This document shows positions 1 to 8,603 of a DNA stretch of 64,000 nucleotides, piece by piece; position 1 is the first letter of the stretch; the number at the start of each line of letters is the position of its first letter. The position numbers and the translations under genes are program-made. This DNA is from Streptomyces sp. NBC_00190 (GTDB taxonomy: Bacteria > Actinomycetota > Actinomycetes > Streptomycetales > Streptomycetaceae): contig NZ_CP108131.1 in the NCBI RefSeq assembly GCF_036203305.1, forward strand, positions 5,456,001 through 5,520,000, in the 5' to 3' direction. The notes beneath the pieces are model-generated. The model was given only the letters and a program-made list of their open reading frames with translations, did not search any database and was not told the DNA's origin.

Positions 1-458
1 AGCGGCACCAGCAGCCAGCCGTCGCCGCCCGTCCCGGCCCCGCCGATCCCGTACGAGTCGGGGAAGCGGTAGAAGGCGATCAGTACACAGGAGTGCACGG
101 CGGTCAGCTTGGCGCAGTCCACGACGTGGTCGAGCCATTCGCCCGCCGCGCTGCCGCCCCCGCGAAGCCGGGCCAGCTGTCCGTCGGCGGAGTCGAAGGC
201 GAACCCGACCGCGAGCGCGGCCCAGACGGCGATCCCGAGCCCCCAGGAGGGCTCGGTGAGCGCGACCGCGGCCGCGGCGGCGAAGCTGAACGCGGCGCTG
301 ACCAGCGTCACCTGGTTCGGGGTGAGCCCGAGCCCGTACGACCCGGCGGCCAGATAGCGTCCAGCGGGCCGGTTGACGAACCGTGAGTAGAGCGACACCC
401 CCTTCGCCGACTTCTGCGCTCCGCGCAACTCCCGCAGCGCGGTTCCGACTCTGCCCAT
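1..458 (-). CDS. CDP-alcohol phosphatidyltransferase family protein (3' end outside window)
   Basis: This is an integral membrane enzyme of the family that moves a phosphatidyl group from a CDP-alcohol to an acceptor alcohol in phospholipid synthesis. The visible 152 residues contain the family signature: an Asp-rich stretch reading DSADGQLAR, then a Gly and two further Asp residues (WLDHVVD), the metal and CDP-binding set. Hydrophobic segments flank it. ATG at 458 is preceded by a GAGGGGG ribosome site. The C-terminal membrane part lies beyond base 1, so the acceptor alcohol cannot be guessed. It is transcribed in the same direction as glgX, 86 bases downstream of it, and may be cotranscribed. 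Confidence 0.85.
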   Translation of the reverse strand, partial: MGRVGTALRELRGAQKSAKGVSLYSRFVNRPAGRYLAAGSYGLGLTPNQVTLVSAAFSFAAAAAVALTEPSWGLGIAVWAALAVGFAFDSADGQLARLRGGGSAAGEWLDHVVDCAKLTAVHSCVLIAFYRFPDSYGIGGAGTGGDGWLLVP

Positions 459-544
459 GCAGGGACCCCCTCAGTGACGATGTCGAACACATCATCGCAG
501 GGCGAACTGGAGTACTAGATCCGTCCGGACCCCGGGTCCACGGC

Positions 545-2893
545 TCAGCCGACCACCCTGAGCAGCACGATCGACCGGGCCGGCACCGTCACGGTCTCAC
601 CGCCGCGGTGGCGGGTGAGCGGGGCGGTGGACTGGTCCTCGCGGGAGGTGTCCAGGACGACCTCGTAGCCCTCGGCCCACGGCGCCCCCGGCAGCACCCA
701 CGCCACCGGCCGGTCCCCGGTGTGCAGCAGGGCCAGGAAGCTGTCGTCCGTCACCTGCCGGCCCCGCTCGTCGCGGCCCGGGATGTCCCGCCCCGACAGG
801 TACATCCCGAGCGCGGCGCCCGGCGCGTACCAGTCCCGCTCCGTCATCTCCGCACCCGCCGGCATGAACCAGGCCAGGTCCCGCAGCCCGTCCACCCCCT
901 GCGGGCGCCCCGAGAAGAACGCCCGCCGCCGCAGCACCGGATGGGCCTGCCGCAGCGAGATCAGCCGCGTCGTCAGCGCGAACAGCTCCCGCCACGCCGG
1001 GTCCTCCAGCAGCGACCAGTCCACCCACCCCGTCTCGTTGTCCTGGCAGTACGCGTTGTTGTTGCCGCCCTGGGTGCGCCCGAACTCGTCCCCCGCGACG
1101 AGCATCGGCACGCCCGTCGACAGCAGCAGGGTGGTGAGGAGGTTCCGCAGCTGCCGGCGGCGCAGCGCGGCGATCCGGGCGTCGTCCGTCTCCCCCTCCG
1201 CGCCGCAGTTCCACGACCGGTTGTCATTCGTCCCGTCCCGGCCCGCCTCCCCGTTCGCCTCGTTGTGCTTGCGCTCGTAACTCACCAGGTCCCGCAGGGT
1301 GAAACCGTCGTGCGCGGTCACGAAGTTCACCGAGGCGTACGGCCGCCGCCCGCCCCACGCGTAGAGGTCGCTCGACCCCGACAGCCGGTACCCGAGGTCC
1401 CGTACGTCGGGCAGCGCGCCCCGCCAGAAGTCCCGTACGGCGTCCCGGTACCGGTCGTTCCACTCCGTCCACAGCGGCGGGAAGGCCCCCACCTGGTAGC
1501 CGCCCGAGCCCACGTCCCACGGCTCCGCGATCAGCTTGACCCGACGCAGCACCGGGTCCTGGGCGATCACCGCCAGGAACGGCGACAGCATGTCCACGTC
1601 GTGCATCGAGCGGGCCAGCGCCGCCGCCAGGTCGAAGCGGAAGCCGTCCACCCCCATCTCCGTGACCCAGTAGCGCAGCGAGTCCGTGATCAGGCGCAGC
1701 ACGTGCGGGCGGCCCGCGTGCAGGGTGTTCCCGCAGCCCGTGTAGTCGGCGTACCGGCGCTGGTCCGACTGGAGCCGGTAGTAGCCCCGGTTGTCGATCC
1801 CGCGCAGCGACAGCGTCGGACCCAGCTCGCCCGCCTCCGCCGTGTGGTTGTAGACCACGTCAAGGATGACCTCGATGCCGGCCGCGTGCAGGGCCCGCAC
1901 CATCCGCTTGAACTCCCCGACCTGCTGGCCCGCCGTACCGCTCGACGAGTACCCCGCGTGCGGGGCGAAGTAGCCGACCGAGTTGTAGCCCCAGTAGTTG
2001 CGCAGTCCCCTGCGCAGCAGGTGGTCCTCGTGCGCGAACTGGTGCACGGGCAGGAGCTCGACCGCCGTCACGCCCAGCTTCACCAGGTGCTCGACGGCAG
2101 CCGGATGCGCGAGACCCGCGTACGTGCCGCGCAGCTCCTCGGGAACCCCCGGATGGCGCATCGTGAAGCCGCGCACGTGCAGCTCGTAGATCACCGAATC
2201 GGCCCAGGGGGTCTTCGGCCGGACGTCGTCCGCCCAGTCGTCCTGATCGTGGACCACGACCCCCTTGGGGACGAACGGCGCCGAGTCCCGGTCGTCGCGC
2301 ACGGTGTCGGCGATGTACTGCTGCGGCCAGTCCCGGACGTGCCCGTACACCTCCGGCGGCAGCCTGAAGTCACCGTCCACGGCCCGGGCGTACGGGTCCA
2401 GCAGCAGCTTCGCCGGATTGTGCCGGGCGCCCGTCCAGGGGTCCCAGCGCCCGTGCACCCTGAAGCCGTACCGCTGCCCGGGGCGTACGCCCGGCACGAA
2501 TCCGTGCCAGATCTCGTGCGTGAGCTCCGTCAGGGCGCAGCGGGTCTCAGCCCCGCCCGCGTCGAACAGGCACACCTCCACCGCCTCCGCGCCCTGCGCC
2601 CACAGGGCGAAGTTGGTGCCCGCCGTCCCGTCCGGACCGTGATGGAACCGTGCCCCCAGGGGATGCGAGGACCCGGGCCACACCTGTGGTCCCGGGCGCC
2701 CGGATGCCCGTAACACCTGCCCTCTGACCTGGCCGTTCGGCCGCCCGCTGGGCGGCTCGTCCACCCGTGGCGCGGGCGCGGCGCGGCCGCTGCGCACCCC
2801 GTCCACGGCATCAACGGCATCCACCGCATCCACGGCGTCCACCGCGTTTCCGACGGCTTCCACCGCCTCTTCCTGCTCGGCTGCGCTCGACAC
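545..2893 (-). CDS. glgX: Glycogen debranching enzyme GlgX (GH13 isoamylase type)
   Basis: The enzyme hydrolyses alpha-1,6 branches of glycogen in the cytoplasm. The 782-residue product has an N-terminal beta-sandwich (CBM48-like, about residues 80-180) and a GH13 barrel. The catalytic triad is visible as nucleophile D421 (GFRFDLA), acid/base E457 (AEPWDVG) and D529 (TAHDGF), and the VVYNHT region is also present. The reading frame stays open to 3484, but that extension runs through the opposing transpeptidase gene. GTG at 2893 has a strong GGAGG site 6-10 bases upstream, so it is taken as the start. The first 80 residues are low complexity, including five VDA-type repeats, and are probably not part of the enzyme fold. 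Confidence 0.93.
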   Translation of the reverse strand: MSSAAEQEEAVEAVGNAVDAVDAVDAVDAVDGVRSGRAAPAPRVDEPPSGRPNGQVRGQVLRASGRPGPQVWPGSSHPLGARFHHGPDGTAGTNFALWAQGAEAVEVCLFDAGGAETRCALTELTHEIWHGFVPGVRPGQRYGFRVHGRWDPWTGARHNPAKLLLDPYARAVDGDFRLPPEVYGHVRDWPQQYIADTVRDDRDSAPFVPKGVVVHDQDDWADDVRPKTPWADSVIYELHVRGFTMRHPGVPEELRGTYAGLAHPAAVEHLVKLGVTAVELLPVHQFAHEDHLLRRGLRNYWGYNSVGYFAPHAGYSSSGTAGQQVGEFKRMVRALHAAGIEVILDVVYNHTAEAGELGPTLSLRGIDNRGYYRLQSDQRRYADYTGCGNTLHAGRPHVLRLITDSLRYWVTEMGVDGFRFDLAAALARSMHDVDMLSPFLAVIAQDPVLRRVKLIAEPWDVGSGGYQVGAFPPLWTEWNDRYRDAVRDFWRGALPDVRDLGYRLSGSSDLYAWGGRRPYASVNFVTAHDGFTLRDLVSYERKHNEANGEAGRDGTNDNRSWNCGAEGETDDARIAALRRRQLRNLLTTLLLSTGVPMLVAGDEFGRTQGGNNNAYCQDNETGWVDWSLLEDPAWRELFALTTRLISLRQAHPVLRRRAFFSGRPQGVDGLRDLAWFMPAGAEMTERDWYAPGAALGMYLSGRDIPGRDERGRQVTDDSFLALLHTGDRPVAWVLPGAPWAEGYEVVLDTSREDQSTAPLTRHRGGETVTVPARSIVLLRVVG
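2798..2842 (-). repeat. Five tandem 9-bp units encoding VDA repeats in GlgX N terminus
   Basis: Five imperfect copies of a 9-base unit (consensus GTGGATGCC on the minus strand) lie inside the 5' end of glgX and encode Val-Asp-Ala repeats. Multiples of 9 keep the frame, so copy number could vary without breaking the gene. The repeats lie in the non-conserved tail before the carbohydrate-binding module. Confidence 0.8.
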
Positions 2894-3062
2894 TGCCCGC
2901 CTCCACGGCTCCTGGGTACCTGCGGGGAGGGGAGTGCGGCCCCGGCGTCCCGGCCAGGGCCCGCCCCCGTCTGGTCCTTCCCACTGTTCTGCCCGGACTG
3001 ATCCGCCCGGAACGTGCAGCCCGCTCACGTTTCCCCCGGAGGGGCCCGGTCGTTGGAGGGTC

Positions 3063-4292
3063 GTGACACTTCTGACGAGGCGGGCAGGGGCGGGCTTGGC
3101 CGCCGTGGCGGCATGGGCGGGCCTCCTCGGCGGCCTGACCGGATGCACCCAGGACGGCCGGGCCCCGGTCGAGATCGAGCTGCCGGGAAAACCGCGTTCG
3201 CCGGACGAGGCCATCCGGATCACCCCCGACGACAACGCCAAGGCGGTCCCCGCGGACGGACGCCTCGGCGTCACCGTGCCCGAGGGCCGGCTGGAGCGGG
3301 TCGTGGTCACCAAGGTGGAGGACGCGCAGGAGGAGCAGGTCCCCGGTGCCATCGCCGCCGACGGGCTCAGCTGGAGCCCGGACCCCGAGGCCGCCCGGCT
3401 CTCGCTCGCGGCCAAGTACACCGTGGACGCCGTCGCCCTCGACGGGCACAACCGCCGCCAGGCCCGGCACACCACCTTCACCACCTACGTCCCCGAGGAG
3501 CGGTTCATCGGCTACTTCAAGCCCGAGAACCGCTCCACCGTCGGCACCGGCATGATCCTCTCCTTCAACTTCAACCGGGCCATCGAACGCCGGGCGGAGG
3601 TGGAGCGGGCCATCACCGTCACCTCCGCCCCCGCCGTGCAGGTCGTCGGCCACTGGTTCGGCAAGGAGCGGCTCGACTTCCGGCCCAAGGAGTACTGGAA
3701 GGCGGGCACCCAGGTCACGGTGAAGCTGAAGCTGCGCGACATCGAAGGCGCGCCCGGCTCCTACGGCATCCAGGACAAGACGATCACCTTCACCGTGGGC
3801 CGCTCCCAGGTCTCCACCGTGGACGCGGCCGCGCACACCATGGAGGTCCGCCGGGACGGGGAGCTGCTGTCGACCGTGCCGATCAGCGCCGGAGCGCCCA
3901 AGACCACCACGTACAACGGGAAGATGGTGGTGATGGAGATGTTCGACGTCACCCGGATGAACGGCCAGACCGTCGGTTTCGGCGGCGAGTACGACATCCC
4001 CGACGTCCCGCACGCCATGCGGCTCACCTCCTCCGGGACCTTCCTGCACGGGAACTACTGGCTCAGCCCCGACACCTTCGGCAGCAGCAACATGAGCCAC
4101 GGCTGCGTGGGCCTGCGCGACGACAAGGGCGGCGGCTCGGACACCCCGGCCGGCTGGTTCTTCGACCGGACCCTGGTCGGCGACGTCGTGGAGGTCGTGA
4201 ACTCGCAGGACAAGACGGTCGCCCCGAACAACGGCCTGGGCGGCTGGAACATGTCCTGGGCCGACTGGGTCGCGGGCTCCGCCATCGCCTGA
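3063..4292 (+). CDS. L,D-transpeptidase lipoprotein with Ig-like domains (paralogue 1)
   Basis: This protein makes 3-3 (meso-DAP to meso-DAP) crosslinks in peptidoglycan outside the membrane. GTG at 3063 gives 409 residues; the GGAGGG site lies unusually close (2-4 bases). A hydrophobic signal ends in a lipobox with C28 (LTGC). Two Ig-like modules follow, each about 100 residues. The YkuD catalytic domain then shows H329 (HGNYW) and the nucleophile C348 in SHGCVGL. The opposing glgX start is about 170 bases away. The product is closely similar along its length to the protein encoded at 6256-7479, for example the shared RSQVSTVDA stretch, which indicates a local duplication. Confidence 0.9.
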   Translation: MTLLTRRAGAGLAAVAAWAGLLGGLTGCTQDGRAPVEIELPGKPRSPDEAIRITPDDNAKAVPADGRLGVTVPEGRLERVVVTKVEDAQEEQVPGAIAADGLSWSPDPEAARLSLAAKYTVDAVALDGHNRRQARHTTFTTYVPEERFIGYFKPENRSTVGTGMILSFNFNRAIERRAEVERAITVTSAPAVQVVGHWFGKERLDFRPKEYWKAGTQVTVKLKLRDIEGAPGSYGIQDKTITFTVGRSQVSTVDAAAHTMEVRRDGELLSTVPISAGAPKTTTYNGKMVVMEMFDVTRMNGQTVGFGGEYDIPDVPHAMRLTSSGTFLHGNYWLSPDTFGSSNMSHGCVGLRDDKGGGSDTPAGWFFDRTLVGDVVEVVNSQDKTVAPNNGLGGWNMSWADWVAGSAIA

Positions 4293-4324
4293 GGGCCGCC
4301 GCCCGCCGCCGCCCGCCACCGCGC

Positions 4325-4354
4325 ATCACCCTCCCGTGGCCACGGGAGGGTGAT
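4325..4354. repeat. 30-bp perfect palindrome (possible bidirectional terminator or protein site)
   Basis: The 15-base arms ATCACCCTCCCGTGG and its exact complement meet with no spacer, 33 bases after the transpeptidase stop and 106 bases before the SpaA-like gene. No T-run follows on either strand. Loopless hairpins of this kind act as I-shaped terminators in actinomycetes, but a perfect palindrome could equally bind a dimeric regulator. Confidence 0.6.
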
Positions 4355-4459
4355 CGGTATGACCGGAATGCCGTAGCGGCCGAGTGTCCTCCCGTACTCG
4401 CGTACGAAGCTCCCCCAGCCTGTCAGGGGGCGACAGCCCCAGGAGACGGACGGAGTGTC

Positions 4460-5335
4460 ATGGCAGCCAGGACAGCAAGGGTGTGGCCGCTCGGCCTCGC
4501 CGCCGCAGCGGTGGTCGTCGCGGCGGCGCCGGCCCATTGCGCGGGCGTGGACGGACCCGTCCCCAGCGCCCAGGTGGTGCTGCGGAACACGGACCTGGAC
4601 ACCGGAACACCCCTGCCCGGTGCCCGCTTCGAGCTGTGGCGGGAGGTCAACGACCAGCCGGGGCTCCAGGTCACCGGACCGGCCGCCGACGAGAAGCAGG
4701 AGGGCGCCTGCGAAACGGACGCCAGGGGCAGCTGCACGGTGGAGCTGCCGGTCGGCGAGACGTACTACTGGCGGCAGACCGTCGTCCCCGCCGGGTACGA
4801 GGCCCCCGAGGACCCGGTCACCGGCTTCACCGTGAGGGGGGCCGACGCCAAGGAGGGGATCGTCCTCAACGTCCCGCACCACAAGCGCGGCGCGGCGTAC
4901 AGCGGCGCCGTCCGGGTCCTGAAGGAGGACGCCAAGACTGGGTCACCGCTGGCCGGTGCGGTGTTCGAGCTCTGGAGGGAGACCAACAGCACCGGGGGAC
5001 TCCAGACCCGGGGCATCAACGCCGACCAGCGGGTCAGGCCCGGCTGCGCCACCGACGAGGACGGCGTCTGCGACTTCGAGGGACTCCCCGACGGCGAGTA
5101 CTACCTGGTCGAGACGGACGTTCCCGAGGGGTACGTCCTGCCGGCGAGAACGGTGACCGGCCCGCTCCGCCTGGACGACGAGACCCCGGGCGGCCGACGC
5201 GTGGTCACCCTGGAGAACGCGCGCGACTCCTACGCCGGCGTCCCCATCACAGACCCGGACGAGGGCAGGGCCGCCCGGCGGGTGCGCCGCTGGAGTGGCC
5301 CGCTCACCCCCTCGGCGGAGCAGCACGGGCCGTAG
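4460..5335 (+). CDS. Secreted protein with two SpaA-type prealbumin-like domains
   Basis: The 291-residue product starts at ATG 4460 with CGGAG just upstream. It has a signal peptide (hydrophobic stretch about residues 8-28, then AHC-A) and two tandem SpaA/Cna-B-like domains of about 105 residues. Domain 2 has the isopeptide signature: Lys in VLKEDAKTGSPLAGA, Glu in YYLVETDVPEGY and Asn in TLENARD. Domain 1 keeps the fold (TGTPLPGARFEL, VPAGYE) but has Arg or Asn at the Lys position and Gln for Glu, so it should not form that bond. There is no LPXTG motif or C-terminal membrane anchor, so it is probably released or held by the wall non-covalently. It sits between L,D-transpeptidase genes. Confidence 0.82.
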   Translation: MAARTARVWPLGLAAAAVVVAAAPAHCAGVDGPVPSAQVVLRNTDLDTGTPLPGARFELWREVNDQPGLQVTGPAADEKQEGACETDARGSCTVELPVGETYYWRQTVVPAGYEAPEDPVTGFTVRGADAKEGIVLNVPHHKRGAAYSGAVRVLKEDAKTGSPLAGAVFELWRETNSTGGLQTRGINADQRVRPGCATDEDGVCDFEGLPDGEYYLVETDVPEGYVLPARTVTGPLRLDDETPGGRRVVTLENARDSYAGVPITDPDEGRAARRVRRWSGPLTPSAEQHGP

Positions 5336-5395
5336 ACCCGCCCCGCGGGTTAGCTGGGCTGCGAGGGTCCGGCTGGCGGGCCCGAGGAGGCCCGG

Positions 5396-6115
5396 ATGAC
5401 TACAGGTCAGGCGACGAGCCCCCGAGGCGGTGTCCGGGCGGCCGTGCTCGGCGCCCTGCTCGTACTGGCGGGGCTGAACCCGGCGGCCGCGGCGGCTGCG
5501 CCCGCGCCGGGCCCGGAGTCCGCGTGCGCGGCGGGCACCGGTCCCTACCAGCGGGAGCTGGAGGAGCACGTGGGCCGGCCGGTCGACGGGGTGCAGTCCT
5601 CGGCGGACTGCTTCGCCGTCCGCGCCTTCCAGCGCAAGAACGGGGTCACTCCCGCGGACGGCTACCCGGGCGTGGCCACCTACCGCACGATGCTCGTCGT
5701 GGCCGCCCGCCCGAACCCCAACGCCGAGGGCGACTGCCCCGTGCGCTCGTACCGCGTGACGTGCGTGGACATGGGCCGGCAGCTGCTCTGGGTGCAGCAG
5801 GGCAGCCGGATCGTCTTCCCGGTCGTGCCCATCCGCACGGGCCGCGACACCCAGGAGACCCGGCCCGGCTGGCACGAGGTGTACTGGCGCAGCAAGGACC
5901 ACAAGTCCACGCTGTACGCCGACTCCCCGATGCCGTACTCCCAGTTCTTCGACGGGGGCCAGGCGCTGCACGGCCGGACCGGTTACCTCTACGCCCACGG
6001 GGGATCCGCCGGCTGCGTCAACCTCACCGTGGCCGACGCCGAACGCCTCTGGAACCTGCTGACCGAGGGCGACGCCGTCTACGTCTGGGGCACGAAGCCC
6101 GGAACCGAGGACTGA
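5396..6115 (+). CDS. Secreted L,D-transpeptidase with peptidoglycan-binding-like domain
   Basis: This is a YkuD-fold wall enzyme of 239 residues. ATG 5396 follows GAGGAGG by 5 bases. A long signal peptide (about residues 14-40) precedes a peptidoglycan-binding-1-like region (about 48-100; residues DGVQS and AFQRKNGVTPADG). The catalytic domain carries ALHG and the nucleophile C207 in GSAGCVNL. The usual SHGC motif is SAGC here, a known variation in the family. Unlike its two neighbours it has no lipobox and no Ig-like modules. It lies 60 bases after the SpaA-like gene on the same strand and may be cotranscribed with it. Confidence 0.88.
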   Translation: MTTGQATSPRGGVRAAVLGALLVLAGLNPAAAAAAPAPGPESACAAGTGPYQRELEEHVGRPVDGVQSSADCFAVRAFQRKNGVTPADGYPGVATYRTMLVVAARPNPNAEGDCPVRSYRVTCVDMGRQLLWVQQGSRIVFPVVPIRTGRDTQETRPGWHEVYWRSKDHKSTLYADSPMPYSQFFDGGQALHGRTGYLYAHGGSAGCVNLTVADAERLWNLLTEGDAVYVWGTKPGTED

Positions 6116-6255
6116 CCTGCGACACCGTCACCGATTCCGCACCCACGGTTGGGACGGAATGGTGACAAGACCGTGGCTTTTCGTGTTGTCCCCATGTGAT
6201 TACCTGTCGACATGCGCGCGATTGCCCGCGCGCGGGGGACATGGGGAGAACACGA

Positions 6256-7479
6256 GTGAACCTGCAGCCGATACGCGGCCGCGCCCGCACCGGCCTGCCG
6301 GCCCTTCTGCTGGGGGCGGCCCTGCTGCTGACCACCGCGTGCAGTGGCGGCGGCGGCAACAGCAGCGGCAGCGGTGGAGACAAGGCGGGGGACGGTGCCA
6401 AGACCGGCACCGAGGCGTCCAAGGCCGTGGTCAACGTCAAGCCGGACGACGGCGCCAAGGAGGTCGCGACCAGCGGCATCCTGAAGATAACCAGCACCGG
6501 CGGCAAGCTCACCACGGTGACCGTCGCCGACACCAAGGGCAACGCGGTCGAGGGCAAGGTCGCCGACGACGGCGCGAGCTGGGAGCCGTCCCGCCACCTG
6601 GCCTCCGCCACCGAGTACAAGGTGCACGCGGTCGCCAAGGACGAGGCCGGCCGGGAGTCCGCCAAGGACACCACCTTCACGACGCTGACCCCGACGAACA
6701 CCTTCGTCGGCCACTACACGCCCGAGGACGGCGCCACCGTCGGCGTGGGCATGCCGGTCTCGATCAACTTCAGCCGGGGCATCACCAACCCCGAGGCCGT
6801 CGAGAAGGCCATCACCGTGACGGCCGAGCCGGCCGTGCCGGTCGAGGGCCACTGGTTCGGCAACGACCGCCTCGACTTCCGCCCCGAGAAGTACTGGGCC
6901 GCGGGCACGAAGGTCACCGTGAAGCTCGCCCTCGACGGGGTCGAAGGCCGCCCCGGCGTCTACGGGAAGCAGACCCGTACGGTCACCTTCACCGTCGGCC
7001 GCTCCCAGGTCTCCACGGTCGACGCGAGCGAGCACACCATGGAGGTCGTCCGCGACGGCCAGGTGCTCAAGAACGTCCCGATCACCGCGGGCGCCCCGTC
7101 GACGACCACGTACAACGGGCAGATGGTCATCAGCGAGAAGTACAAGGTGACCCGGATGAACGGCGCGACCGTCGGCTTCGGCGGCGAGTACGACATCTCC
7201 GACGTCCCCCACGCCATGCGGCTGTCGAACTCGGGCACCTTCGTCCACGGCAACTACTGGGCCTCCTCGGGCACCTTCGGCTCGGAGAACGTCAGCCACG
7301 GCTGCGTCGGCCTGAAGGACGTCCGCGGCGCCGGCGACGGCAACCAGCCCGCCGCCTGGTTCTTCGACGAGTCGCTGATCGGCGACGTGGTCATCGTGAA
7401 GAACTCCAAGGACAAGCAGATCGCCCCGGACAACGGCCTCAACGGCTGGAACATGGACTGGGCGGAGTGGATCAAGTAG
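6256..7479 (+). CDS. L,D-transpeptidase lipoprotein with Ig-like domains (paralogue 2)
   Basis: The protein is a 407-residue relative of the 3063-4292 gene product. GTG 6256 is chosen because GGGGAG lies 7 bases upstream; an in-frame ATG at 6241 is possible. Features are a signal peptide with lipobox C29 (LTTAC), a Gly/Ser-rich linker, two Ig-like modules, and the YkuD domain with HGNYW and nucleophile C350 (SHGCVGL). It should form 3-3 crosslinks in peptidoglycan at the outer face of the membrane. A strong hairpin just after the stop isolates it from the next gene. The upstream DNA 6116-6255 is free of genes and likely holds its promoter. Confidence 0.9.
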   Translation: MNLQPIRGRARTGLPALLLGAALLLTTACSGGGGNSSGSGGDKAGDGAKTGTEASKAVVNVKPDDGAKEVATSGILKITSTGGKLTTVTVADTKGNAVEGKVADDGASWEPSRHLASATEYKVHAVAKDEAGRESAKDTTFTTLTPTNTFVGHYTPEDGATVGVGMPVSINFSRGITNPEAVEKAITVTAEPAVPVEGHWFGNDRLDFRPEKYWAAGTKVTVKLALDGVEGRPGVYGKQTRTVTFTVGRSQVSTVDASEHTMEVVRDGQVLKNVPITAGAPSTTTYNGQMVISEKYKVTRMNGATVGFGGEYDISDVPHAMRLSNSGTFVHGNYWASSGTFGSENVSHGCVGLKDVRGAGDGNQPAAWFFDESLIGDVVIVKNSKDKQIAPDNGLNGWNMDWAEWIK

Positions 7480-7497
7480 TCCCCCGTACGTAGTCCC

Positions 7498-7536
7498 AGG
7501 TGGCCCGGTGCTGTGACACACAGCACCGGGCCACCT
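7498..7536 (+). terminator. Hairpin after L,D-transpeptidase gene
   Basis: An 18-bp perfect stem (AGGTGGCCCGGTGCTGTG and its complement) with a 3-base loop begins 18 bases after the stop codon. There is no T-run, as is common for streptomycete terminators. Confidence 0.75.
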
Positions 7537-7564
7537 GCCGTTAACCGCCGCTAACCTTCCTCGT

Positions 7565-8332
7565 ATGACCATCTCTCTCGAAGTCTCCGAAGGCGTCGGC
7601 ACCATCCGCCTGGACCGGCCGCCCATGAACGCCCTGGACATCGCCACCCAGGACCGGCTGCGCGAGCTCGCGGTGGAGGCGACCGACCGGGACGACGTCC
7701 GCGCGGTCATCCTCTACGGCGGCGAGAAGGTGTTCGCGGCGGGCGCGGACATCAAGGAGATGCAGGCGATGGACCACGCGGCGATGATCGCCCGGTCCCG
7801 CGCGCTGCAGGACGCCTTCACCGCCGTGGCCCGGATCCCCAAGCCCGTGGTCGCGGCCGTCACCGGCTACGCGCTGGGCGGCGGTTGCGAGCTCGCGCTG
7901 TGCGCCGACTACCGGATCGCCGCCGACAACGCGAAGCTCGGGCAGCCCGAGATCCTGCTCGGCCTGATCCCGGGGGCGGGCGGCACCCAGCGGCTGTCCC
8001 GGCTGATCGGCCCGTCCAGGGCCAAGGACCTCATCTTCACCGGGCGCATGGTCAAGGCCGACGAGGCGCTCGCCCTCGGCCTGGTCGACCGGGTGGTCCC
8101 CGCCGCCGAGGTGTACGAGCAGGCCCACGCCTGGGCCGCCAAGCTGGCCCAGGGGCCGGCGATCGCGCTGCGTGCCGCCAAGGAGTGCGTGGACGCGGGC
8201 CTGGAGGCCGACATCGACACCGGTCTGACCATCGAACGCAACTGGTTCGCGGGCCTGTTCGCCACCGAGGACCGCGAGCGCGGCATGCGCAGCTTCGTCG
8301 AAGAGGGGCCGGGCAAGGCCAAGTTCGTATAG
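7565..8332 (+). CDS. Enoyl-CoA hydratase/isomerase family protein
   Basis: This is a crotonase-fold cytoplasmic enzyme of 255 residues, the usual length for hydration of enoyl-CoA in fatty acid beta-oxidation. The CoA oxyanion-hole stretch (KVFAAGADIKEM) and both catalytic glutamate contexts (GGGCELAL and GQPEILLGL) are present. No ribosome site precedes ATG 7565, and a TAACCT -10-like box ends only 7 bases before it, so the message may be leaderless. It stands alone between two hairpins. The in vivo acyl substrate is not evident. Confidence 0.88.
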   Translation: MTISLEVSEGVGTIRLDRPPMNALDIATQDRLRELAVEATDRDDVRAVILYGGEKVFAAGADIKEMQAMDHAAMIARSRALQDAFTAVARIPKPVVAAVTGYALGGGCELALCADYRIAADNAKLGQPEILLGLIPGAGGTQRLSRLIGPSRAKDLIFTGRMVKADEALALGLVDRVVPAAEVYEQAHAWAAKLAQGPAIALRAAKECVDAGLEADIDTGLTIERNWFAGLFATEDRERGMRSFVEEGPGKAKFV

Positions 8333-8520
8333 GCGCAGTCGTGTAGGCGCCGTCGTGCAGGGCGCGTCGCCCGGTCCTCCCTGTGGGTGGATTAGCCAGG
8401 CCTTAAAGGAGCCTTAAAGGAAATCGTTGATCCACTCACGGTGATCATCGCTGTGCGCTGCGTCACGGCAGGTCAGGGCGTGTAGCGGAGCCCTCCGCTT
8501 GCCTTACGCATATGACAGGA

Positions 8521-8555
8521 CACCCCCCCGGGTTCATCGGATCCGGGGGGTGTTT
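8521..8555 (+). terminator. Rho-independent-like terminator
   Basis: A GC stem (CACCCCCCCGG against CCGGGGGGTG) with an 11-base loop is followed by TTTT. It lies 190 bases after the hydratase stop and 50 bases before the next start. The stretch 8333-8520 also holds a repeated CCTTAAAGGA-like motif (about 8401-8420) of unknown meaning. Confidence 0.65.
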
Positions 8556-8603
8556 TCCCGTGGAACGGCCCGGAGGGACGGGGCGGCCCTCCATGATGGG
8601 TGC

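Noticed and set aside
2894..3484. N-terminal extension of GlgX to 979 residues
   Set aside because: It runs through the opposite-strand transpeptidase gene, whose lipobox and domain structure are clear, and GTG 2893 has a strong ribosome site.
3014..4459. Open frame on the plus strand that continues into the SpaA-like gene (773 residues if read as one)
   Set aside because: The part before 4460 is a frame shadow of the transpeptidase gene with Arg/Gly-rich nonsense; the signal peptide at 4460 marks the true start.
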